Source of the DNA: Sphingomonas_E sp042693015
Lineage (GTDB): Bacteria > Pseudomonadota > Alphaproteobacteria > Sphingomonadales > Sphingomonadaceae
Assembly (NCBI RefSeq): GCF_042693015.1
Contig: NZ_CP170544.1
Span: forward strand, 4,216,001-4,280,000
Direction of reading: 5' to 3'
Length of the DNA stretch: 64,000 bases
The notes under the pieces are model-generated. The model made no database searches and was not told the origin of the DNA. It saw nothing but the letters and a program-made list of their open reading frames with translations. Made by a program: the position numbers and the translations under genes. Below, one piece after another: positions 56,551 through 64,000 of this stretch (positions are counted from its first letter, which is position 1; every line of letters starts with the position of its first letter).

Positions 56551-56640
56551 GAAAACTATGCCGAGCCGACGGCTCCTAAGCATCGCGATATGCATGGAAA
56601 TCTCAGCCCATGCGGCATAGTCTGTCGCTCGGCATAAACG
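56551..56640. repeat. Right inverted repeat of RIT element
   Basis: Complement of the left repeat with numerous substitutions; shared landmarks are CTATGCCGAGC and GCTCGGCATAAAC. Confidence 0.72.
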
Positions 56641-56746
56641 GCCCGCCTCAATAACTTGGATCCACAAGCCTAGCTCGCCGATGTGCTCGCTCGCATCGCC
56701 GGGCATCCAATCCGCCAGCTCGATCAGCTGCTGCCCTGATGGTGTG

Positions 56747-56758
56747 GACACTCCCCGG
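56747..56758. repeat. Left subterminal inverted repeat of IS110-type element
   Basis: GACACTCCCCGG, perfect inverted copy at 58040-58051. Confidence 0.8.
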
Positions 56759-56797
56759 ATCCAACCGGAGAGTAGGCGTTCCACCAAGGAGGGCAAT

Positions 56798-57775
56798 ATG
56801 ACCATTGCAACGATCGGAATCGACATCGCCAAGAACGTCTTTCAGATCCACGGTGTTTGCGCTGACGGCAAGCTCTTGGTTTCGCGCCAGCTCCGACGTG
56901 GTCAGGTTTTGCCCTATCTGCAAAAGCTGGCGCCATGCCTCATCGGCCTCGAAGCATGTCCGGGCGCTCACCATTGGGCGCGCCAGATCGCCGCGCTCGG
57001 CCATGACGTTCGGTTGATGCCGCCACAGTACGTCAAGCCCTACGTCAAGAGACAGAAGAACGATGCCGCCGACGCGGCGGCGATCTGCGAGGCGGTAAGC
57101 CGACCGACGATGCGCTTCGTAGCGATCAAATCGGAAGAGCAGCAGTCGGTGTTGATGCTCCATCGGACGCGAGAGCTCCTGATCCGTCAGAAGACGATGC
57201 TCATCAACGCGCTTCGCGCGCAACTTAGCGAGTTCGGCATCAAGGCGCCGGGCGGCCGGACGGGTCTCACCGATCTCGTCGCGCATGTCGAGGGGGCAGC
57301 GAACCGTCTTCCCGGCCTTGCCCGCGCAGCAACGCTCCTTCTCATCGGTCAGCTTAAGGAAGCGATGGGCAGGCTCACCGTGCTGGATCGGCAGATTGTC
57401 GCGTGGCATCGCGCCTGCAAGGCCAGCCTGCGCCTCAAGACCATCATGGGCGTCGGGGCGATCACCGCCTCGGTGATCGTTGCATCAGTGATCGACGGCA
57501 GGCAGTTTCAGAATGGGCGACAGTTCGCGGCATGGCTCGGTTTGGTGCCACTACAGACTTCGACCAGAGGCAAGGCTCGCCTCGGCAGGATTACGAAATG
57601 GGGCGACAGCTGTATACGAAAGCTGCTCGTCGTCTCGTCCCGCGCCCTAATCCGCTATGCGCGCGGCAAATCGACCCCGGAAAACTGGCTGGCGAATGTT
57701 CTGGCGCGCCGCCCGGCAAAGGTCGCGGCGGTAGCGATGGCGAACAAGACTGCCCGCATCACTGGGCGGTGCTAA
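56798..57775 (+). CDS. IS110-family transposase
   Basis: 325 residues from ATG 56798, with GGAGG upstream. The DEDD domain starts IATIGIDIAKNVFQIHGV and contains the second block LIGLEACPGAHHWARQI and the third KRQKNDAADAAAICEA; the C-terminal Tnp20 region has TIMGVGAITASVIVA and AAWLGLVPLQTSTRGKARLG with the catalytic serine region. The frame ends TARITGRC, while the family reads TARI then WAVLT; the other frame gives HHWAVLT, so a one-base shift truncates the tail by some residues. Confidence 0.88.
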   Translation: MTIATIGIDIAKNVFQIHGVCADGKLLVSRQLRRGQVLPYLQKLAPCLIGLEACPGAHHWARQIAALGHDVRLMPPQYVKPYVKRQKNDAADAAAICEAVSRPTMRFVAIKSEEQQSVLMLHRTRELLIRQKTMLINALRAQLSEFGIKAPGGRTGLTDLVAHVEGAANRLPGLARAATLLLIGQLKEAMGRLTVLDRQIVAWHRACKASLRLKTIMGVGAITASVIVASVIDGRQFQNGRQFAAWLGLVPLQTSTRGKARLGRITKWGDSCIRKLLVVSSRALIRYARGKSTPENWLANVLARRPAKVAAVAMANKTARITGRC

Positions 57776-58039
57776 CCTAGGATCGCGAATTCCAAAGGAG
57801 GGCGCCGGCGCTCGCGGCGTGAGATGAATTTGCAGAGGGTGATCGTGAAATGATGGCAGACCGGTTGTGCCGGGAACCTACCACACCCGTCCAGTTCCAA
57901 GCGCCTCATGCGCGGCGCCTTGATTCGGAGTAGGTTCGCGGACTTCATCAGGGCCAGCGGTCGTTCATCGGCTGCATCGACGGGCCGAATACATGACCGC
58001 ACCCGACCAGTTTGCCACCATAACGAAACCCATTGCAAA
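57776..58039 (+). ncRNA. 3' non-coding region of the IS110-type element, guide-RNA candidate
   Basis: About 264 bp lie between the transposase stop and the right inverted repeat. IS1111-group elements encode their seekRNA/bridge RNA on this side. It contains CCACACCC at 57881-57888, whose complement GGGTGTGG resembles the left boundary GGTGTGG at 56741-56747. No fold was computed. Confidence 0.35.
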
Positions 58040-58051
58040 CCGGGGAGTGTC
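58040..58051. repeat. Right subterminal inverted repeat of IS110-type element
   Basis: CCGGGGAGTGTC, inverse of 56747-56758. Confidence 0.8.
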
Positions 58052-58372
58052 GTATATGGAACTGGCAACGCGGACGAGCCCTCATCGCCGCCTGACCAAC
58101 GCTACGCTGCGGCCTTCACCGGATGGCTACGGAAATACCGGTTGCGATGCTCGCATACCGCCAGGACCGCAGCCTGCCGACGCTGATGCAGAGGCGTTCA
58201 ACGGCGCGCTCAAGAAATATGGTGAGAGCCCCGGTCGGGGAGCAAGGCGAATTGAAGTGCTGGAACGGTCAGAATATCCGTGTGGCTTGAACCACACGGA
58301 ACATCCGCCATCTTTCCTATTCGGTGCTGATTGGCAGTATGGGGCCAATCAGATGAAGACGATCTAATATCG
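58052..58372. other. Interval between IS110-type element and PhyH gene
   Basis: About 320 bp. A plus-strand frame runs through most of it but has no motif or ribosome site. Probably non-coding. Confidence 0.35.
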
Positions 58373-59230
58373 TTAAATAAACCTGTTGATGTACGATGAA
58401 AATATATCAGGATGGGATCTTCGTCGGCGCGACATGAAAATTGACGGTATAATCGTATAGCGAACTTGAAGAAGTAAGCGCCTTTCTCCTACCGGAAGCT
58501 TCCCCTTGTGTACGCCATAGGTGTCCTCCAGGAATGCAGTCCCTGCTGATCCGGTGAAATACCGTATATTTTCAACACCGAACTCTGCTTCGACCTCATC
58601 ATCCCTATAACGACGGCGTTCGAGGCAACCATCGCGCTCATGCGTGTGGCGCACGAACACATGTGGTCCGCAATCCTCGTTAACATCGGTCAGATAAACG
58701 AAGAGCTTGAGAAAGCGGATCGAGTCATTATCACGATGATAATATTGCTCATTTTCCGCTTCGTCGCATCCTGGCAGTGACCACCACGCCTTAATGCTGT
58801 CGATCGTTGGCATGCAGCCAAAATAGCTGCTGACCGCGCCGATCACGCGGGGGTGATTAGCCAGTTCGAGGATCTCGGGAATGTCGATCACATCGTCGAT
58901 ATCGGCTACATGCGTTTGGAGGGGGGCCGCATCATGGGCGAAGTACCCCAGTTCGGGGCGCCAGCGGTCTCGACATTGCCTTTGTTCCAGAAGCGCCCGT
59001 ATCTGTTCGGCCCATGCGCGGTCGACCAGATTTTCCAGCATTGCAAACCCGTCTATCTTAAGCGCGGCTACATCATCTGCCTCACCTTGGCGATCTGCGT
59101 GCGGCCGCGTCGCGGCGAGCCATGTTGCCAGCCGGCGACGCAACCGCGAAGGGCGAATGCGTTGTTGCAGCTGATGAAAGACGTGGATAGATAGCGGTGC
59201 ACGGCGACGGGTGGCGTAAGGCGCTGTCAT
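58373..59230 (-). CDS. Phytanoyl-CoA dioxygenase (PhyH) family protein
   Basis: 285 residues from ATG 59230; the N-terminal 40 residues are basic and may be partly untranslated. The Fe(II) ligands are in YYHRDNDSIRFL (HxD) and DTYGVHKGKLP (distal His), with an arginine (LLLQVRYTII) for 2-oxoglutarate. PhyH enzymes occasionally occur in surface-sugar clusters, where they modify a precursor. It is transcribed on the minus strand with the flanking exopolysaccharide genes. Confidence 0.85.
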   Translation of the reverse strand: MTAPYATRRRAPLSIHVFHQLQQRIRPSRLRRRLATWLAATRPHADRQGEADDVAALKIDGFAMLENLVDRAWAEQIRALLEQRQCRDRWRPELGYFAHDAAPLQTHVADIDDVIDIPEILELANHPRVIGAVSSYFGCMPTIDSIKAWWSLPGCDEAENEQYYHRDNDSIRFLKLFVYLTDVNEDCGPHVFVRHTHERDGCLERRRYRDDEVEAEFGVENIRYFTGSAGTAFLEDTYGVHKGKLPVGERRLLLQVRYTIIPSIFMSRRRRSHPDIFSSYINRFI

Positions 59231-59340
59231 TACCTATTTCCTTCAACCTCTCGTTAGGCTGCGGTGTCAAATTGCCAGCCGCCTGCTAATGTGGGTCGGA
59301 GTAGCACAGCCCAAATTCACATTCACGCTTGGCATATATT

Positions 59341-59847
59341 TCACGCGCCCACTCGCCGATCAAGATTGCGCGGCGGCTGGCCCACTAGGATCGTGCCGGA
59401 AGGAACGTCACGCGAGACGATAACGCCTGCGCCGATCACCGCATTTTCCCCAACGGTCACACCGCCAAGCACAATCGCCCCGGCGCCTATCCACGCACCG
59501 CGCTTCAAGAGGATGGGGCGCGAGACATGCGGGTAGGGTAATGGCTGATCGAGGTCGAGCCCCGCCGTCTCGATCAATGCGTTTTGCGATATACGGACAT
59601 AATCTTCCATTACCACTGAAGCATGTGCCCCGACGATTACGCCGGGTCCGATCCTTACATGATCCCCGATGCGGATATTTTCGCGATACTTGAATTGCGT
59701 TGTTAGTGAGAAGGATAAGTCGTGCGACTTGGGAAACCAGGCGCGTATCCGGCAATAGGTTCGCCATGCTCGCCAATAGTGATCGAACAGGTCAAGGCTG
59801 CTGCTAATCCAGGAAAAAGGAGCGGCGGTTACGACCGACTTCAACAT
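59341..59847 (-). CDS. WcaF-like O-acetyltransferase (hexapeptide repeat)
   Basis: 168 residues. Left-handed beta-helix hexapeptide repeats with the typical KRGAWIGAGAIVLGGVTVG and ENAVIGAGVIVSRDVPSG blocks and an N-terminal helix (FSWISSSLDLFDHYWRAW). It is likely to O-acetylate an exopolysaccharide precursor. Overlaps the flippase gene by 7 nt. Confidence 0.88.
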   Translation of the reverse strand: MLKSVVTAAPFSWISSSLDLFDHYWRAWRTYCRIRAWFPKSHDLSFSLTTQFKYRENIRIGDHVRIGPGVIVGAHASVVMEDYVRISQNALIETAGLDLDQPLPYPHVSRPILLKRGAWIGAGAIVLGGVTVGENAVIGAGVIVSRDVPSGTILVGQPPRNLDRRVGA

Positions 59848-61169
59848 AAAACTCCCCTTCCTTCCGTGATCGCACGCCGGGCGAAAAAGACTTTCAGCGC
59901 CAGTTGCACCGCCGCTGTCACCATGAACACCGTTACCACTCCAGGCAGCCCGAACATCGGCACCGCGACCAGATTACCGAGTATGGCGAACAGCGTGGTG
60001 ATCACCGATATTCGCATCAGCAACGCATCGCGCCTTTCAGCGTAGAGTTGGAAATGCGGCACCAAACCTGCGATTATAAGCAGATTGCCGAACAGCAAGG
60101 CATAAAAGATCGGCAGGACCGCCGCATATTCCGGCCGATGCAGTTGATCGAGCGCCAACGGCATGGCGATGATTAGGCCCAGCGAGAGAGCCAGGGCAAG
60201 CGCGATCGCCTCAAGCCACATGCGGCGGCGAATGGCAGTTGCCGAGGCATCATCCGCTTGGCGCACCGCCTGCAGGAGACGTGGCAGCAAAAATGCGACC
60301 ACTCCGGTTTGCACGAAGGCCAACAGCGTGTTGGCAAAGCTTTGGTAAAAGGACAAAAGCCCGACTTGAGCCTCGCCCAGAGTGAATTGAATGATGAAGC
60401 GGTCGGCATAGCCTTGCGCCTGGGCGAGCAGCGCAACCGCGAAATAGTTGCGCGTAATGCCGAACGCCTGACGTCCCCAGCCAGCGTTGAACGGTTGCAG
60501 TGGCGAGATTAGCTTCCGAATGTGCCACAGGCCGAAGGCGGCTGCGACTATGGTGCCTATCGCCCAGCAGATCAAGACGCTGTTGATCGGGGAAGATCCG
60601 CCTGTGTTTGGCTGTGCGATCAGCAAAACTGCGGCGGGCATCCACATGGCACTCCGCAGCAGTTGCAGAAACCGGCTCGCGATCAGTTTCGACAGGATGA
60701 TAAGATAGCGGCCCAGTTCCTGGCACAGAGCCTCTCCGAGTAGAACGAGTGCAAACAGTGCAAAGGAAAAATGCCCGCCAATGCCGGTCCATATGAAGAT
60801 GCAAAACGCGAATGGTAATGATAAGCCGTACATTAAGAGGACGATGCGGAAGTGGCTTTGCAGATGATATGCCTGTTCGCCGCGATCATCACACGAGACG
60901 ATTTCGCGCGTTGTGTAACTGTGAAGCTCTAGCCCAATCAAACAGACCAGTAGAGTTGCAACTGTCATTATCAGCGCATAGACACCCACCGTGGCAGGGG
61001 ATGTCCATTTGGCCAGCGCGACCACGAATAGGAATTTGCCGCCGAGCAGCAGAGCGGTCAGGACAAAGCTTATAACGGTCGATAGCCGAAGATTTTTTTG
61101 CGGGGCGTCAGAAGCATGGCCTATTGCTGGCGCGTCGAGCTTCCGAAAGAGTTGAGGTGGCAAGGTCAT
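59841..61169 (-). CDS. Polysaccharide flippase (Wzx/MATE-like)
   Basis: 442 residues with about twelve transmembrane helices. Typical features are the first helix (SFVLTALLLGGKFLFVVALA), AVGVYALI-type spacing early on and DRFIIQFTLGEAQVGLLSFY near residue 255. It moves lipid-linked repeat units to the periplasmic side, where the Wzy-type protein acts. First of the acetyltransferase-coupled pair. Confidence 0.88.
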   Translation of the reverse strand: MTLPPQLFRKLDAPAIGHASDAPQKNLRLSTVISFVLTALLLGGKFLFVVALAKWTSPATVGVYALIMTVATLLVCLIGLELHSYTTREIVSCDDRGEQAYHLQSHFRIVLLMYGLSLPFAFCIFIWTGIGGHFSFALFALVLLGEALCQELGRYLIILSKLIASRFLQLLRSAMWMPAAVLLIAQPNTGGSSPINSVLICWAIGTIVAAAFGLWHIRKLISPLQPFNAGWGRQAFGITRNYFAVALLAQAQGYADRFIIQFTLGEAQVGLLSFYQSFANTLLAFVQTGVVAFLLPRLLQAVRQADDASATAIRRRMWLEAIALALALSLGLIIAMPLALDQLHRPEYAAVLPIFYALLFGNLLIIAGLVPHFQLYAERRDALLMRISVITTLFAILGNLVAVPMFGLPGVVTVFMVTAAVQLALKVFFARRAITEGRGVLC

Positions 61170-61446
61170 ACAAATTGACGTTCTTGAAGCGTGCTCGCGT
61201 GGCCGCCTTGGATCTTATCAGATTGATTGCGGAGCACGGATTCGTTTAACTTGATGACCGAACGCTTAGCCTGATTCGCCATAATTCAGCATCATCCGCG
61301 AACGAGGCTTCGTTCCTATGAAAGCCACACGGCGTGTGTGGCGAACCCTTGCTTCCCATACCCACATGCCTTGGCTGAAGGGAAGCGATTTTCACCGCAG
61401 TGCCTCCAAACCAAGTATGCCCTGCTCCAGCGGTACGCGCCATAGA
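61170..61446. other. Interval between flippase and EpsG-like genes
   Basis: 277 bp containing the flippase promoter region; no gene is seen. One stretch is CCACACGGCGTGTGG (61327-61341), a 15-bp palindrome that may be an operator. Confidence 0.4.
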
Positions 61447-62427
61447 TCAGGCGAAGCCGTGCCCATATTCTAGGACGTTGAGGCAGAAGCCTAATGCCTT
61501 GACGGAAAAATATGACATTATGAGCAGAACCGTAGGGTGCCGAGTTTTATTTTCTACCAAGCAGATATAGATAAAGGTAGTGAATACCACCATGTTCATC
61601 CTGTCGCTTCCTAGGATAAACGTGATAACGATCAGCGGGGCAAGGGTTGCCAACACTTTTAGTCGGTTGGGGGAAATAGCTAGAGCGACGCTGAAAAGCG
61701 CGAGGCCGGACAGAATGTCGAGCAGGCCGCCCTGTCCCTGATAGCTCATAAACTTGCCGACCAGCGCGCCGTAGAAGAAGTAGAGTCCTGCCCCCGTGCC
61801 GATAAGGGCAAATGCGCCGATAGCTGCCTTGGTCCTTGCTGAAAGGCGGGTGAAGAAATGCCAGATGAAGAGGGAGCCGTAGGTGATAAGCGACTGGAAA
61901 TGCGCCAGTGGGGCCATAGCGAGCCACACCAGCTTGAGCCGCCCAATCGCTAGCAGCGCCAGGAAGAAGCAGATATAAGCGAATTTTAGTCGCTCGGCAG
62001 AAGTCGCTAGGACGATCACGTAAAAGTTCGTGAGACACAGCGCGATGAAGATCGGATTGCAGCGATACATTCTCAGCACGAGGAACAGGGCCGCATACAT
62101 AAGACCGTCGAACGCAGCCATGAGGATATAGCGTTCGATGCCTGCATTCGAGCCGATCCAGGCCACGACCGGATAAATGACTTCTGAGCTTCCGAGGTAA
62201 TCGAACTGCGAAAGCAGCGCCCAGATCACATCTCGGCCAATGAGTGAATCATAGTATCTCTGATAATATGCCGGATCGCCATAATAATAGGCATAGAGAA
62301 TGAAACTATAAAAAAAGAAGGCTGCGACCCCGACGGCCGCGGCCATGATGGTGGCGCGCTTGCCTCCCAGCCTTTCGGTGCGCCCCTGCGGTTGCTCGGC
62401 GGGGCTGTCAGCATGTCCAAGTCTCAT
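61447..62427 (-). CDS. EpsG/Wzy-like exopolysaccharide polymerase
   Basis: 326 residues from ATG 62427; an in-frame start at 62445 adds 6. About nine to ten transmembrane helices, with DPAYYQRYYDSLIGRD after the first and FIALCLTNFYVIVLATS plus RLKFAYICFFLALL in the middle, matching the EpsG family. It would polymerise repeat units. Together with the O-antigen-ligase-like gene at 38.9 kb this makes two Wzy/WaaL-class proteins in one locus. Confidence 0.78.
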   Translation of the reverse strand: MRLGHADSPAEQPQGRTERLGGKRATIMAAAVGVAAFFFYSFILYAYYYGDPAYYQRYYDSLIGRDVIWALLSQFDYLGSSEVIYPVVAWIGSNAGIERYILMAAFDGLMYAALFLVLRMYRCNPIFIALCLTNFYVIVLATSAERLKFAYICFFLALLAIGRLKLVWLAMAPLAHFQSLITYGSLFIWHFFTRLSARTKAAIGAFALIGTGAGLYFFYGALVGKFMSYQGQGGLLDILSGLALFSVALAISPNRLKVLATLAPLIVITFILGSDRMNMVVFTTFIYICLVENKTRHPTVLLIMSYFSVKALGFCLNVLEYGHGFA

Positions 62428-62542
62428 TATCCCCCCTTGCGGCAAGTAAGAGGGTTTTCACAAGTCCGAAGCGTGATTACAGCTGCAAAATGGCGATGGC
62501 GGTTGGCGTTGCGGTAACGGTTAGAGTGATAGGGAGCTTCGC

Positions 62543-64000
62543 TTGAATGACGGTCTGACTAGGCGCGCTTCGCTTAGCGCGCTGGCAGGCGCTGCGGGGG
62601 GCGGGGCCGCCATGCTGGCAGCAGGAGAGGCCGCCGCCGCCGATATCGATGGCCTGTTTGTTCGCGATCCGGCGCAGGGCCCCGTCTTGTTGCTCGAGGA
62701 AGGGCGCGAAGGGGTTTTTCATTGGCAAGCCGGTGATTTTACCAAGGCCGTGCGCGCGGACCCCAAGCGGGCGATACACGTCGCGCAACAAGGAGATCCC
62801 GCCGGTGCGCGGGGTGTTTGGAAGCGGGCCGTGAATGGAGGCATCCATCTCGCCTGGTTCGGGGCGAAATTCGATGTGGCGCGATTTTCCGCGATAGCCG
62901 ATGCGTCCGACGACAGCGACGCCTGGGAGGCCGCGCTCAACTATCTCGGCTTTATCGGCGGAGGCACGCTGCATCTTCCGCACGGTGCTTCGAAGGTGAC
63001 GCGCGAGATAGTGATCGCGCATGATGCCATTCGCATCGTGGGAACGGGCACGCGCAGGGTCTATCCTGGCAAATTCGGCCCTGGGATGAATTGCCCATCC
63101 ACTCTCGTACCCATGCACAGAGGCCGCAATGCGATCCGGTTCGTTGTCTCGAGGCCCGGCGGCGGGGCTTTCTGCGCGCAAGATTTCAATTTGGCCACGC
63201 TTGAGGACGAAGGGCACCCTGAAGCGGCATTTGGTTGGGAGCTGCAGAGCGCTTTTCCTTATGGATATACCTTCCACCGGATTGGTATCCACGGCTTCGG
63301 CTCGGCATTCGACAGCTACAAGGGCCATGGAGCGGAACAGGCTGTGGGCGCCGTGCTGATTGACGATTGCGTGATCAACCGCAACCATTGGATCGTACGG
63401 AGCCTGGACAAGACGCAGTTCAACGGCTTTCGCTTCACCAACAACAAGGCCGGGCAGAACGGCTATCTGCCGGGGCAAGGCGGCATTTCGATTTCCGGAC
63501 ACGATGTGACGATCGAGAGCAACATCCTCGAAGCGACGCGCGATGCCGTTTTCGTGTTCGGCGCGTACCGGGACGTCTCGGTGAGGGGCAATTATTTCGA
63601 AGCCAATGCTGGTGATGCCTGTATACAATTGCTCAGCATCCTCGGCCCCTATGCGGTGGGGCCGAACAATTATGGCGTGCTCGATCACGGCCGTGTCGAT
63701 CACAAGGTGCTGCTCAAATTCTGTGGCTTGGGCACGTGCATCGATCCCTACTGGCCCTATGTCGTGCACAAGCTTGCCGGTCCACTGACCGGGGGCACAG
63801 AGGCGAGCATGCTCAAGAACGCGGTTGATAGCGGCAAGTATGGTTTTTGCCGGATGGACCGTTTGGACGGCGTGAACTGGTCGGTGCGCCCGCCTATACT
63901 CGCACAGGCGGCAGGACAGGTGGCGGGGCAGGCTGGGAGAGTGGAACGCGAAACCAATCCCCAGACAGGCATGGCCATGCCCGCGTGGACATTTCGCACA
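62543..64000 (+). CDS. Tat-exported right-handed beta-helix-like protein, 3' end beyond window
   Basis: 486 codons without a stop, from TTG 62543 (AGGGAG six nt upstream) to the right edge. The N-terminus NDGLTRRASLSALAGAAGG is a twin-arginine signal with a long hydrophobic stretch. The middle has many turns of beta-helix type (IESNILEATRDAVFVFGAYR, then VSVRGNYFEANAGDACI) as in pectate-lyase-like polysaccharide-binding or cleaving proteins. It could be a polysaccharide lyase or tailspike-like hydrolase; the catalytic residues are not identified. A 430-residue minus-strand frame here is its shadow. Confidence 0.75.
   Translation, partial: MNDGLTRRASLSALAGAAGGGAAMLAAGEAAAADIDGLFVRDPAQGPVLLLEEGREGVFHWQAGDFTKAVRADPKRAIHVAQQGDPAGARGVWKRAVNGGIHLAWFGAKFDVARFSAIADASDDSDAWEAALNYLGFIGGGTLHLPHGASKVTREIVIAHDAIRIVGTGTRRVYPGKFGPGMNCPSTLVPMHRGRNAIRFVVSRPGGGAFCAQDFNLATLEDEGHPEAAFGWELQSAFPYGYTFHRIGIHGFGSAFDSYKGHGAEQAVGAVLIDDCVINRNHWIVRSLDKTQFNGFRFTNNKAGQNGYLPGQGGISISGHDVTIESNILEATRDAVFVFGAYRDVSVRGNYFEANAGDACIQLLSILGPYAVGPNNYGVLDHGRVDHKVLLKFCGLGTCIDPYWPYVVHKLAGPLTGGTEASMLKNAVDSGKYGFCRMDRLDGVNWSVRPPILAQAAGQVAGQAGRVERETNPQTGMAMPAWTFRT

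Larger units (their letters stand above)
53054..56640 (+). mobile_element. RIT element (recombinase-in-trio), decayed
   Basis: Three adjacent tyrosine-recombinase genes with overlapping ends lie between imperfect inverted repeats of about 88 bp. The left repeat (53081-53170) and the complement of the right repeat (56551-56640) share TTTATGCCGAGC, a TATGCCGC block and GCTCGGCATAGTTT. It interrupts the IS66 tnpC. All three genes carry frameshifts, so it is immobile on its own. Confidence 0.78.
50766..56739 (+). mobile_element. Third IS66 copy, decayed, split by RIT element
   Basis: The left end GTATCCATCCGGCGGGTCC matches the outer IS66 end. tnpA, tnpB and tnpC of the same type follow but all carry lesions. 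tnpC breaks off at about 53053 and resumes at 56641-56739 behind the RIT element. The true right end is missing; an IS110 element begins at that point. Confidence 0.85.
51564..56739 (+). pseudogene. Decayed TnpC of third IS66 copy, interrupted by RIT
   Basis: Relative to the outer tnpC it lacks an A early on (ATGGAGCTG for ATGGAAGCTG), loses another base near 51650, changes frame near 52120 and has an in-frame TAG near 52190. It is readable as ILQADAYGGYADLYALG and TNNAAERALRC up to LIQT at about 53053, and its end returns after the RIT as LDPQA and LADVLARIAGHP (56650-56739). Confidence 0.85.
56740..58058 (+). mobile_element. IS110-family (IS1111 group) element, approximate ends
   Basis: A 12-bp perfect inverted repeat, GACACTCCCCGG (56747-56758) and CCGGGGAGTGTC (58040-58051), flanks one transposase gene. 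Subterminal repeats and a long 3' non-coding region are features of the IS1111 group. It begins directly at the tnpC stop of the third IS66 copy. Confidence 0.78.

Noticed and set aside
58024..58367. Plus-strand frame after the IS110-type transposase
   Set aside because: It begins inside the right end of the element and has no motif or ribosome site.
62477..63769. 430-residue minus-strand frame
   Set aside because: It is rich in Arg, His, Asp and Ala in shadow pattern, has no motif, and lies opposite the Tat-exported beta-helix frame, which has a signal peptide and beta-helix-like turns.

Overview
The window reads as a chromosomal segment of a high-GC alphaproteobacterium of the family Sphingomonadaceae (Sphingomonas sensu lato). 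The evidence is the gene content and order (MipZ followed by a J-domain protein, ribD-ribE-ribBX-ribH followed by glucokinase, an ScfR regulator divergent from pccB with methylmalonyl-CoA epimerase and mutase, small secreted proteins of sphingomonad type, a sphingan-like export cluster) and palindromic intergenic repeats. All assignments come from reading the sequence; no database search was run.

Region 1 (1 to about 30.9 kb) is ordinary core genome. A minus-strand run (8.05 to 1.04 kb) encodes MipZ, a J-domain protein, a phosphomannomutase/phosphoglucomutase, an alpha/beta hydrolase, UDP-glucose dehydrogenase, a fumarylacetoacetase-family enzyme and an M48 peptidase. Then come panC, a Sel1-like protein, a PKHX dioxygenase and two divergent tonB genes. 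A riboflavin block (12.2 to 15.4 kb) runs into glk and a GntR regulator. The propionate/methylmalonyl block (18.4 to 28.8 kb) has ScfR regulator, pccB, epimerase, enoyl-CoA hydratase, mutase, bioB and pccA. Two TTTGCAAA operators lie between the regulator and pccB, and pccB has a frameshifting deletion near its start codon. An HPP/CBS membrane protein, tRNA-Leu, cobU/cobP and tRNA-Tyr close the region.

Region 2 (30.95 to 38.38 kb) is a genomic island in tRNA-Tyr, bounded by a 15-bp direct repeat that copies the tRNA 3' end. Its P4-type integrase lost the end with the catalytic tyrosine to an IS21-family insertion. The cargo is an excisionase/AlpA-like HTH, an HU protein, an HNH endonuclease, a helix-turn-helix protein and an unknown protein. 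Squeezed between the HNH and HTH genes is a 118-nt tRNA-like sequence with good acceptor, D and T arms but a greatly enlarged anticodon arm.

Region 3 (38.9 to 44.9 kb, and 58.4 kb to the end) is an exopolysaccharide locus: Wzy/WaaL-type protein, Wza-like export lipoprotein, fused Wzz/BY-kinase, a TPR-like membrane protein and a small exported protein on the plus strand; PhyH-family enzyme, WcaF-like acetyltransferase, Wzx flippase and EpsG-like polymerase on the minus strand; and a Tat-exported beta-helix-like protein that runs off the right edge.

Region 4 (45.4 to 58.05 kb) is a pile-up of mobile elements dividing the exopolysaccharide locus. An IS66-family element sits inside another IS66-family element (both with exact 8-bp target duplications), which itself sits in an older TnpA relic. 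Next is a decayed third IS66 copy whose tnpC is split by a decayed RIT element (three tyrosine recombinases), and then an IS110/IS1111-type element with 12-bp inverted repeats and a 3' non-coding stretch where a guide (bridge/seek) RNA would be expected.

The observations most worth a second look are the tRNA-like sequence in the island, the island boundaries and its disabled integrase, the nested IS66 elements, the decayed RIT, the pccB lesion and its operators, and the Tat-exported protein, whose frame has a TTG start and no stop before the edge.
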